Under the pieces are notes generated by a model, which ran no database searches, was not told the origin of the DNA, and was given only the letters and a program-made list of their open reading frames with translations. A stretch of DNA of 64,000 bases from Acidovorax sp. CF316. Its GTDB lineage: Bacteria > Pseudomonadota > Gammaproteobacteria > Burkholderiales > Burkholderiaceae_C. Positions 1 through 9,244 of this stretch are shown one piece after another (positions within the stretch are counted from its first letter, which is position 1; each line of letters begins with the position of its first letter). The position numbers and the translations under genes were made by a program. The stretch lies in assembly GCF_000276605.1 (NCBI RefSeq), contig NZ_AKJX01000207.1, positions 1 to 64,000 of the forward strand, written 5' to 3'.

Positions 1-1989
1 TGGCGGGTCGGAGACCGCCATATCGACAACCTGCTGCAGCTGTCGCAGGAGATCCAGCACGGCCATACCAGCGGCATGGTGGACGCCGCTACGCGCCGGG
101 ACTGGCAGGCCAGCATCCGCGCCATCAACGCGGGTGCGACGCCGGCGGCCCGCGCCTTCAGCGCCTCGCTCGGGCACAGCTCCCGGCGCATCGTGCAATG
201 GCTGCTCTGGGCCAACGCGGGCATGGCCGCCGTGCTCATCCTGCTGACCACCTGGCACACCCGCAGCCTGCTGGCGCAGCGCCAGCGCGCGGAACTGGCG
301 CTCGATGCCGAGCGCGAACAGGCGCGCATCACGCTGGCCGCCATCGGCGACGCCGTCGTGACCACCGACCTGCAGGGCCAGGTGCTGTACCTGAATCCCG
401 CGGCCGAAGCCCTGGTGGGCCTGCCGGCCCAGGAAGCTACCGGCCACCCTTTGGCCCAGGTGCTGCAACTCAATGACGGCACCGGCCCCCTGGGCGCCGA
501 CCAGTTGGTGGAGCGGGTGCTGCGCGGCGGCCCCACGCACCGCGATGGCTTCACGCCGACCGTGGTGCGCCCGGACCAGAGCATGGTCCCCATCAAGCTC
601 ATGGGCTCGCCGATCGAGCACCTGGGCCGCCCCAAGGGGGTGGTGCTGGTGCTGCACGACGTGACGCGCGAACAGCACTATGTGGAACAGCTGTCCTGGC
701 AGGCCAGCCACGATGCGCTCACCGGCCTGGTGAACCGGCGCGAGTTCGAGCACCGGCTGGAAGTGCTGCTCGGCCAGCCGCGCGCGGTGGGGCGCGAGGG
801 CGCCCTGCTCTTCGTGGACCTGGACCAGTTCAAGCTCATCAACGACACCTGCGGCCACCAGGCGGGCGACGAGATGCTGCGCGAGGTCTGCCGCATGCTG
901 CAAAGCCACCTGCGCGAGGGCGATACGCTGGCACGGCTGGGCGGCGACGAATTCGGCATCCTGCTCAGGGACTGCCCGCCCGGCCCCTCGGCACGCATTG
1001 CCGAGCAGTTGCGCCAGGCAGGGCATGAGCTGCGCGTGCTCTGGGAAGGTCGGCAGCTGGGCACCGGCCTGAGCATCGGCATGGTGCAGCTGATACCGGC
1101 GCTCAGCACCATCCAGGAAGCCATGCGCGTGGCCGACATGGCCTGCTACCGCGCCAAGGAGGCCGGCCGCAACCAGGTCTTCATCTACCAGACGGAAGAC
1201 ATCGAGATGAGCCGCCGCGAAGGCGACATGGACTGGGTGCGGCGCCTGCGCCTGGCGCTGGAGCACGACCGCTTCCGGCTGCACGCGCAGACCATCAGCG
1301 CGCTGCAGGGGACGGGAGCGGGGCTGCACCTGGAAGTGCTGCTGCGCCTGGCCGAAAACACCGAGGAGCTCATCGCCCCGGGATGCTTCATCCCCGCCGC
1401 CGAGCACTACGGCATGATGCCCGCCATCGACCGCTGGGTGGTGCGACACACGCTGCGCGCCCTGGCACAGCACCAGGCCGCGGGCGGCGGCCCGGCCGTG
1501 CACACCTGCGCCATCAACCTCTCGGGCACCAGCCTGGGCGACGAAAGCCTGCTCAGGTACATCCACACCGAAATCGAGCAGTCGGGCGTGGATCCCCATC
1601 GGCTGTGCTTCGAGATCACCGAGACCAGCGCCATCTCGCACCTGCCCAGCGCGGTGCGGCTCATGAAGGACCTGCAGCAGCTGGGCTGCCGCTTCGCGCT
1701 CGATGACTTCGGCGTCGGCATGTCCTCCTTCACCTACCTCAAGCACCTGCCGGTGGACTACCTCAAGATCGACGGCAGCTTCGTGCGCGACCTGCTGGAC
1801 GACCCGACCAACCGGGCCATGGTGGAGATGATCAACCACATCGGCCATGTCATGGGCAAGGAGACCATCGCGGAGTTTGCCGAGTCGATGGACATCGTTG
1901 ACGCGCTGCGCGCCATCGGCGTCGACCATGCACAGGGCTATGCGCTCTCGCGCCCCATCCCGCTGGTCGATTGCCTGCGCAAGGGTTGA
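1..1989 (+). CDS. Membrane PAS-GGDEF-EAL cyclic-di-GMP enzyme, 5' end missing
   Basis: The frame is open from the first base of the window, so the true start lies upstream. A first in-frame ATG at 76 would give 637 aa. Counting from that ATG, one membrane segment lies near residues 43-62, then a PAS domain (about 85-195), a GGDEF domain and an EAL domain. The cyclase signature GGDEF is intact near residue 291. An RxxD inhibitory site (REGD) sits five residues before it, so product inhibition by c-di-GMP is likely. The EAL signature reads EVL near residue 418, but the downstream ExTE (EITET) and DDFG motifs are present, so phosphodiesterase activity is plausible. It probably makes and/or degrades c-di-GMP at the inner membrane. 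Its last 52 bases overlap the convergent exporter gene. Confidence 0.93.
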   Translation, partial: WRVGDRHIDNLLQLSQEIQHGHTSGMVDAATRRDWQASIRAINAGATPAARAFSASLGHSSRRIVQWLLWANAGMAAVLILLTTWHTRSLLAQRQRAELALDAEREQARITLAAIGDAVVTTDLQGQVLYLNPAAEALVGLPAQEATGHPLAQVLQLNDGTGPLGADQLVERVLRGGPTHRDGFTPTVVRPDQSMVPIKLMGSPIEHLGRPKGVVLVLHDVTREQHYVEQLSWQASHDALTGLVNRREFEHRLEVLLGQPRAVGREGALLFVDLDQFKLINDTCGHQAGDEMLREVCRMLQSHLREGDTLARLGGDEFGILLRDCPPGPSARIAEQLRQAGHELRVLWEGRQLGTGLSIGMVQLIPALSTIQEAMRVADMACYRAKEAGRNQVFIYQTEDIEMSRREGDMDWVRRLRLALEHDRFRLHAQTISALQGTGAGLHLEVLLRLAENTEELIAPGCFIPAAEHYGMMPAIDRWVVRHTLRALAQHQAAGGGPAVHTCAINLSGTSLGDESLLRYIHTEIEQSGVDPHRLCFEITETSAISHLPSAVRLMKDLQQLGCRFALDDFGVGMSSFTYLKHLPVDYLKIDGSFVRDLLDDPTNRAMVEMINHIGHVMGKETIAEFAESMDIVDALRAIGVDHAQGYALSRPIPLVDCLRKG

Positions 1990-2897
1990 ACCAGGGCCCC
2001 GCTGCCCAGCGCCAGGCCGGGCACCACCAGCAGCACCGCGGCCAGCAAGGCGCCCGAGACGGGCTCGCCCAACAGCCAGGCGCCACCCGCGGCCGTGAGC
2101 AGCGGCACCAGCGCCGCAGACAGCGCCGCACGTGCCGCGCCCAGCCGCGCAATCGCCACGCTGTAGACCACCAGGCCCAGCAACCCGGCCGCCACGCCCT
2201 GCCCCAGCGCCTGCCAGGCCACATCGGTCCAGGGTGCCGAGAGCAGGCGCGGAGCGCCCACCACCAGCAGCACGGGCAGCAACAGCACGGCCGAGCCCAG
2301 GTTCACCACGGCAGCGCCCTGCCAGGGCGTGAGGCCACTGCCGCGAAACGCCAGGGTGTACACCGCCCACAGCAGCGCCGCCAGCAGGAACAGCAGGTCG
2401 CCGCGCCAGGCCTCTTCCACCGTGCGCCAGCCGGCGGCGCCAAAGACCGCCATGCCCGCCACGATCAGCGCCAGACCCAGCAGCCGCGGGGTTGGAGGCC
2501 GCTCCCCGGCCACCAGCCAGCCACCCAGCGCGGTGAACACCGGCAGGCTGCCCGCCACGAAGATGCCCATGTGCGCGGCCGGCGCCCAGCGCGCGCCGGC
2601 CAGCACCACCAGGCCGAACGGCAGGCCACCGCACAACACCAGCAGCGCGCAGCGCTGGGGAGACAGGCCGGCTGGCCACCCGCTGCGCCGCAGCCACAAC
2701 GGTGCCAGCACCAGGGCCGGTACGGCATAGCGCAGCACGGCCAGCTCGACCGGCCCCAGCGTGGTGGTGACACCATGGCGCGAGGCGATCTGCCAGCCGC
2801 TGCCGATGAGCGCGGCAGCCAACGCGGCCAGCCAGCCGACCCAGGGCGATGGAATGGAGGAGCACAGGCGGCGAAAGGAGGGGGCGAAAGCAGGCAT
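1938..2897 (-). CDS. EamA/DMT family membrane exporter
   Basis: The 319-aa protein has about ten hydrophobic segments arranged as two repeated five-helix halves, typical of the EamA (drug/metabolite transporter) family. An early GSGWQIASRHG and an AVLRYAVPALVL segment match the first half-repeat of the family. Substrate cannot be told from sequence; family members export amino acids, nucleosides or small metabolites. It lies 63 bases downstream of an AraC-type regulator on the same strand, a pairing that usually means the regulator senses the exporter's substrate. The start at 2897 has no strong ribosome binding site. The 3' end overlaps the preceding convergent gene by 52 bases. Confidence 0.88.
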   Translation of the reverse strand: MPAFAPSFRRLCSSIPSPWVGWLAALAAALIGSGWQIASRHGVTTTLGPVELAVLRYAVPALVLAPLWLRRSGWPAGLSPQRCALLVLCGGLPFGLVVLAGARWAPAAHMGIFVAGSLPVFTALGGWLVAGERPPTPRLLGLALIVAGMAVFGAAGWRTVEEAWRGDLLFLLAALLWAVYTLAFRGSGLTPWQGAAVVNLGSAVLLLPVLLVVGAPRLLSAPWTDVAWQALGQGVAAGLLGLVVYSVAIARLGAARAALSAALVPLLTAAGGAWLLGEPVSGALLAAVLLVVPGLALGSGALVQPLRRQSTSGMGRESA

Positions 2898-2960
2898 GCC
2901 CGCAGTCTCGGCGCGGCACCCCCTGCCCGGCTATCAGAATCCTGCCCAGGTCAGTTGCAG

Positions 2961-3731
2961 TCAGGTGCGCAGTGCCTGCCGGGCCTGTGCCGGCGTCACG
3001 CCGATGGCGCGGCGGAACGCGGCCCCCAGGTGGCTCTGGCTGCTGTAGCCCAGGTCGTGCGCCAGCGCAGCCAGGTCGGCCTCGCCCTCATCCAGGCGCT
3101 GCAGTGCCGCGGCCAGCCGCAGTTGCTCGCGGTAGGCGTGCAGGCCCAGGCCGGTATGGGTACGGAACAGGCGCGCGAGGTGGAAGTAGGAGCAGCACGC
3201 CGCATCGGCCACGTCGTGCAGCGACCAGTGAAGGCCATCGGCAGACGCGGTGCGCGTGGCCATGAAGCGCCTTGCACGCGCCACTGCCACATGGGCCATG
3301 GCACTGTCGCACAACACCCCCTGCCCGAGCACGGGCTCTTCGACCCGCTCTCGCCCCTGCGCCAGCGCGCGCCAGTGCAGGCGCAGTTGCCAGAGGGCCC
3401 GGGGTGGCAGCATCCAGGCGAGTGCATGGCCGGGGCTGCCGGCCGATGGGGCGCCCGGCTGCATGCTGACCACCATGTGGCTGCGCGGCGCGGGCTGCCA
3501 CTCATGGATACGGTATGGCAGCCCGGTGGGCAGGGCCACGACGGTCAGCCCGTCGAGCAGCACCTGCCGCTCCTCCAGATGGAACTCGGACACGCCGCAC
3601 ACCGGGAAGACCCAGCGCGGCGTAGCCACCTGGTAGACGGCGCCGCCGGCATGGGCCACGCCCGCGGGCTTGACCACCCGCTCCACCCGCCACGCAGCGG
3701 TGTCGGCGTAGAGGATGCGGTCCTGCGGCAT
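2961..3731 (-). CDS. AraC family transcriptional regulator with cupin sensor domain
   Basis: 256 aa. The N-terminal half (about 1-140) looks like the cupin-type AraC ligand-binding domain, with a repeated His/Gly-rich beta pattern. The C-terminal 100 residues carry the paired helix-turn-helix of the AraC family: a first HTH around CCSYFHLARLFRTHTG and a second around LAHDLGYSSQSHLGAAFRR, ending in the usual GVTPAQAR. It is followed by the EamA exporter gene and preceded by ygiQ on the same strand, 24 bases away. It most likely controls the exporter and perhaps itself. The ligand is unknown. Confidence 0.92.
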   Translation of the reverse strand: MPQDRILYADTAAWRVERVVKPAGVAHAGGAVYQVATPRWVFPVCGVSEFHLEERQVLLDGLTVVALPTGLPYRIHEWQPAPRSHMVVSMQPGAPSAGSPGHALAWMLPPRALWQLRLHWRALAQGRERVEEPVLGQGVLCDSAMAHVAVARARRFMATRTASADGLHWSLHDVADAACCSYFHLARLFRTHTGLGLHAYREQLRLAAALQRLDEGEADLAALAHDLGYSSQSHLGAAFRRAIGVTPAQARQALRT

Positions 3732-3755
3732 TGCGGGCCGGGCTGGGCGCCCGTG

Positions 3756-6143
<2,388 letters not shown>

Positions 6144-6245
6144 GTGGGGGGTGCGAGACCTCGAATGGGCGAGGCCGTTATGGATAACCCGCGATTTTAC
6201 GTTGGCAAGCCCGTTTTGTCGCCCCGCATCGGTTTGTCCTACCCA

Positions 6246-6274
6246 TTGTCCGGCCATGCCCTGGCAGATATATA
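6246..6274 (+). promoter_or_regulatory. Candidate sigma70 promoter of the MarR-GNAT gene
   Basis: TTGTCC at 6246-6251 and TATATA at 6269-6274 are separated by 17 bases, the canonical spacing, and lie 42 bases before the ATG at 6316. No mapping data are available, so this is a sequence-only prediction. Confidence 0.5.
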
Positions 6275-6280
6275 CTTGCC

Positions 6281-6314
6281 AAAGTCAATCAATTGCATGA
6301 CAAAGGCAATCAAT
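6281..6314 (+). promoter_or_regulatory. Tandem direct repeat, candidate operator
   Basis: AAAGTCAATCAAT (6281-6293) and AAAGGCAATCAAT (6302-6314) differ at one base and are 21 bases apart, two helical turns. They fill the space between the candidate -10 box and the start codon of the MarR-GNAT gene. A protein bound here would block transcription or translation start, so autoregulation is a reasonable guess. Confidence 0.5.
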
Positions 6315-6315
6315 C

Positions 6316-7260
6316 ATGAAAACCCCGACCGCCGAAGCCCCGGCAGGTGCCGTCAAGGCCGTGCGCCGTTTCAACCGCTTCTTCACGCGCCGCATCGGCG
6401 TGCTCGACCCCTACCTGGGCAGCGAGCTGTCGTTGACCGACGTGCGCGTGCTCTATGAACTGGCCCACCGCGACGCCCTGGTGGCCAGCGAACTGGCGCG
6501 CGAGCTGGGGCTGGATGGCGGCTACCTGAGCCGCATCCTGCGGCGCTTCGAGGGCGCGGGCTGGATCAGCCGGGCACCGAGCGCCAGGGATGCGCGCCAG
6601 AGCGAGCTCACGTTGACGCCTGCCGGGCATGCTGCCTTTGCGCCGCTGCAGCAGCGCTCGCGCGACGAAGCGGCCGCGCTGCTCGCCCCCCTGCCCGCCC
6701 CGCGCCAGGCAGAGCTGGTGCAGGCCATGGAGCGCATCGAAGCGCTGCTGGAGCCCGCTGCCGCCACCAGCGGGCCTGCCAGGGTGGCCGTGCTGCGCGA
6801 CCCGGTGCCTGGCGACATGGGCTGGGTGGTGCAGCAGCATGGCGAAATCTATGCGCGGGAATACGGCTGGGACCTGCGCTTCGAGGCCCTGGTGGCCGAT
6901 ATCGCCGCGCAGTTCGTGCGCAAGTTCCAGCCTGAATGGGAAAAATGCTGGATCGCCGAGCTCGACGGCGAGCGCGTGGGCGCCATCTTCGTGGTGCGCA
7001 AATCCGCCAGCACCGCCCAACTGCGCATGCTGATCCTCTCGCCCAAGGCCCGTGGCATGGGCCTGGGAGCGCGGTTGACGGACGAATGCATCGCCTTTGC
7101 GCGTGCCAAGAGTTACAAAAAAATGGTGCTGTGGACCAACAGTTGTCTCACCACCGCACGTTCCATCTATGCCAAACGGGGTTTTGTGCTCGACAAGTCG
7201 GAGCCCTACGAGGACTTCGGGCAACAATTGGTGGGAGAAACCTGGTCGCTCAAGCTATGA
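6316..7260 (+). CDS. MarR-type helix-turn-helix / GNAT acetyltransferase fusion
   Basis: 314 aa. Residues about 10-150 form a winged helix of the MarR family (LTDVRVLYELAHRDALVASELARELG, with the recognition helix in DGGYLSRILRRFEG and the wing in RDARQSELTLTPAG, quoted in pieces). Residues about 155-314 are a GNAT N-acetyltransferase domain with the acetyl-CoA loop around SPKARGMGLGARL. Such fusions are a known family and likely couple sensing or acetylation of a small molecule to gene control. The target genes are unknown. The direct repeats just upstream suggest it controls its own expression. It is divergent from ygiQ. Confidence 0.92.
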   Translation: MKTPTAEAPAGAVKAVRRFNRFFTRRIGVLDPYLGSELSLTDVRVLYELAHRDALVASELARELGLDGGYLSRILRRFEGAGWISRAPSARDARQSELTLTPAGHAAFAPLQQRSRDEAAALLAPLPAPRQAELVQAMERIEALLEPAAATSGPARVAVLRDPVPGDMGWVVQQHGEIYAREYGWDLRFEALVADIAAQFVRKFQPEWEKCWIAELDGERVGAIFVVRKSASTAQLRMLILSPKARGMGLGARLTDECIAFARAKSYKKMVLWTNSCLTTARSIYAKRGFVLDKSEPYEDFGQQLVGETWSLKL

Positions 7261-7268
7261 CCAGGGCA

Positions 7269-7525
7269 TGTCATCATTCATTTCGCCCCCGCGAAAGCCT
7301 GCAGCGCGGTGCAGTGCAAGGCGCCCTGAGTGCCGTGTAGCACGGCTACACAAGCGAAGGGCAACACCGCAATGTGCCGCGCCGCAGGCTTTCCCTTGGG
7401 GCTGGCCCCGGCATGCGGCGTCTGCTTTGTCGCACGGCTTGCCAATAGCCCGCTATTGGCTGCGCCGCGCTTCGCGCATCCATCCTCATGCCGGGGCCAG
7501 CGCGGGGGCGAAATGAATGATGACA
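7269..7525. repeat. Nested palindromic element (MITE-like or structured intergenic repeat)
   Basis: The outer arms, 7269-7293 and 7501-7525, are a perfect 25-bp inverted repeat with the core TTCATTTCGCCCCCGCG. Inside are two further long hairpins: 7294-7316 with 7370-7392 (23 nt, four mismatches), and 7401-7415 with 7487-7501 (15 bp, perfect). Each carries a small tip hairpin: GTGTAGC/GCTACAC at 7335-7351 and CCAATAGC/GCTATTGG at 7442-7459. The whole would fold as a cloverleaf in single-stranded DNA or RNA. There is no transposase. The right arm contains the start codon of the next gene. From memory, similar sequences occur dispersed in Comamonadaceae, but this was not searched. Confidence 0.8.
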
Positions 7526-8077
7526 CGCCCTACCCCCGCCCGGACCGATGCCGTGACCACCAGCCCGCCTTCAGAACCCACCCTGCGCCTGCTCACCCCG
7601 CACGATGACCTGGAGCGGCTGACCGCGCTGATCCATGCGGCCTACGCCCCGCACGCCGCCAAGGGCCTGCGCTACTGGGCCACCCACCAGACGGTGGAGG
7701 ACACGGCCAAACGCCTGGCCTCGGGCCTGGCACTGGTCATGGAAATCGAAGGTGACCATGCGGCCACGGCGACCTTGCGCGCCCCGCAACCCGAGTCCAA
7801 GGTGGCGCTGTACCGCGACAGCACGGTGTGGTCGATCACGCAGTTCTGCGTGGCGCCCCGGTTCAAGGGCCTGGGCCTGGGGAAACTGCTGCACGGGGAA
7901 CTGCTGACCAGGGCGCGCAGTGCCGGGGCCGCCACCCTGGCACTGGACACGGCCGAACCGGCCCATGCGTTGATTGCGATGTACGAATCCTGGGGCTACC
8001 GGGTGGTCGGCGCGTGCGACTGGAGGCCGCTCACCAACTACACCAGCGTGCTCATGGCACGCCCCGTGGACGCCTGA
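7517..8077 (+). CDS. GNAT family N-acetyltransferase
   Basis: 186 aa with the GNAT fold: an N-terminal DDLERLTALIHAAY helix and the acetyl-CoA binding segment VAPRFKGLGLGKLLHGELL near residues 115-133, followed by the conserved YESWGYRVVG strand. The acceptor substrate is unknown. The annotated ATG lies inside the right arm of the palindromic element at 7501-7525, which makes the start doubtful. An in-frame GTG at 7553, just outside the element, would give a protein of more usual N-terminal length. If the ATG is used, the insertion has supplied the start codon and altered the leader. Confidence 0.85.
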   Translation: MMTRPTPARTDAVTTSPPSEPTLRLLTPHDDLERLTALIHAAYAPHAAKGLRYWATHQTVEDTAKRLASGLALVMEIEGDHAATATLRAPQPESKVALYRDSTVWSITQFCVAPRFKGLGLGKLLHGELLTRARSAGAATLALDTAEPAHALIAMYESWGYRVVGACDWRPLTNYTSVLMARPVDA

Positions 8078-8113
8078 GGCACGGCTACGCCGAGCGCCAG
8101 GCGCCGATAGTTT

Positions 8114-8320
8114 TTACCACTCGCCCACTTCGCGCACGCGCTGGGCCAGGTCGAACTCTTCTTCCTCTTCGAAATCCGTCGCCGCGGCGCTGGTGGCCAC
8201 GCTGGGCGATGGCATGGCCATGCGGGGCATGGACGATGCTGCCGACGAGGCGGCGAAGCGGCCGAACACATGGCTGGCCAGCGTGCTGGGGAGGGAGGCG
8301 GTCAATGGCAGTGCGAACAT
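8114..8320 (-). CDS. Small hypothetical protein with acidic tract
   Basis: 68 aa, not recognised. The N-terminal half is rich in Ala, Ser and Met; the C-terminal part holds DFEEEEEFDLAQRVREVGEW, a strongly acidic stretch followed by an amphipathic helix. An AAGGA Shine-Dalgarno-like sequence lies six bases before the ATG. No signal peptide is clear. It is divergent from the yigZ-type gene across a 243-base gap that holds CRP-like sites. It may be a genuine small cytoplasmic protein; function unknown. Confidence 0.5.
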   Translation of the reverse strand: MFALPLTASLPSTLASHVFGRFAASSAASSMPRMAMPSPSVATSAAATDFEEEEEFDLAQRVREVGEW

Positions 8321-8413
8321 GGCGGGTCCTTGGGTGCGAGTCGTTTGCTTGTTGTCTGCCGAGAATAGTTATCGGCTATGGGGTCAAGTGTAGGAACGCA
8401 CCGCGTCTGCGCT

Positions 8414-8429
8414 TGTGACAGAACGCACA
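8414..8429. promoter_or_regulatory. CRP-like palindrome, imperfect
   Basis: TGTGACAGAACGCACA matches the CRP consensus TGTGA-N6-TCACA with one mismatch in the right half. It lies 51 bases from the better site at 8465-8480 in the same divergent intergenic region. Confidence 0.35.
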
Positions 8430-8464
8430 CTTACAGGCCCAAGCCCGATCAGCGGGCGCGCGGC

Positions 8465-8480
8465 TGTGACAGGCGTCACA
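8465..8480. promoter_or_regulatory. CRP-type operator, perfect TGTGA-N6-TCACA
   Basis: TGTGACAGGCGTCACA is a perfect match to the CRP consensus half-sites with six-base spacing. It lies 84 bases upstream of the yigZ-type ATG (8564) and 145 bases upstream of the small gene reading the other way. No CRP gene is in the window, but an adenylate cyclase is encoded at 19219-21114. Confidence 0.5.
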
Positions 8481-8563
8481 TAACTGCCACCCGCGTGGGG
8501 CCACGGGTGGTGCATTTGCGCCACAACCTGGCGAGCGGGCGACGCTGATAAGCTCGGCGCCCC

Positions 8564-9154
8564 ATGCCACAGACCCTTGCAGCCCCCGCCCACAGCGAGC
8601 TCGTCATCAAGAAAAGCCGCTTCATCGGCTGCGTGCAGCCCATGGCCGATCGCGCCAGTGCGCAAGCGGTGGTGGACGCGCTGCGCAAGCAGCACCCGGG
8701 CGCTGCGCATGTCTGCTGGGCCTTGCTGGCGGGCGGCCAATCGGCCGCGGTGGACGACGGCGAGCCGGGCGGCACCGCCGGCCGGCCCATGCTCGACGTA
8801 CTGCGCCACCAGGACCTGGAGGGGGTGCAGGCCACCGTGGTGCGCTACTTCGGCGGGGTGAAGCTGGGCGCGGGCGGGCTGGTGCGCGCCTACACCGACA
8901 CCATCGCCCAGGCCTTGCTCACGGCCCCCAAGATCGTCCTGCAGCGCATGGCCACACGGCAATGCATGGTGCCGTACGCGCTGGAAGGCCTGCTGCGCCG
9001 GGAGATCGAGGCCGCAGGCGCCGAACTGGTCGATGTGCAGCACGGCACCCTGGTCACCCTGCAACTGCGGCTGCCCCAGGCCCAGGCCGAAGCTTTCGTT
9101 CAGCGCATCAACGACCAGGGCCAGGGGCGCGTGGGCTGGATGGACCCAGCCTGA
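8564..9154 (+). CDS. yigZ: YigZ/IMPACT (UPF0029) family protein
   Basis: 196 aa, close to the usual 200-residue length. The N-terminal domain carries the family hallmarks KKSRFIGCV, the DDGEPGGTAGRPML loop near residues 65-78, and VRYFGGVKLGAGGLVRAY. The C-terminal part is a ferredoxin-like domain. Eukaryotic IMPACT inhibits the kinase GCN2; the bacterial protein is thought to act around the ribosome or RNA, but its role is not settled. It stands alone, with CRP-like sites upstream. Confidence 0.93.
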   Translation: MPQTLAAPAHSELVIKKSRFIGCVQPMADRASAQAVVDALRKQHPGAAHVCWALLAGGQSAAVDDGEPGGTAGRPMLDVLRHQDLEGVQATVVRYFGGVKLGAGGLVRAYTDTIAQALLTAPKIVLQRMATRQCMVPYALEGLLRREIEAAGAELVDVQHGTLVTLQLRLPQAQAEAFVQRINDQGQGRVGWMDPA

Positions 9155-9244
9155 ACGCCGGACATGGTTGGGCAACCCGCCTACATGCGCGCGGGCCCAT
9201 GCCCTGCACACTAGGCCTCAACGCAACCCCGGGAGACGCGAGAC

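Noticed and set aside
7278-7526. 82-codon minus-strand open frame inside the palindromic element
   Set aside because: The frame is made by the repeat itself; the sequence is constrained by base pairing rather than coding. Likely a source of spurious hypothetical proteins.
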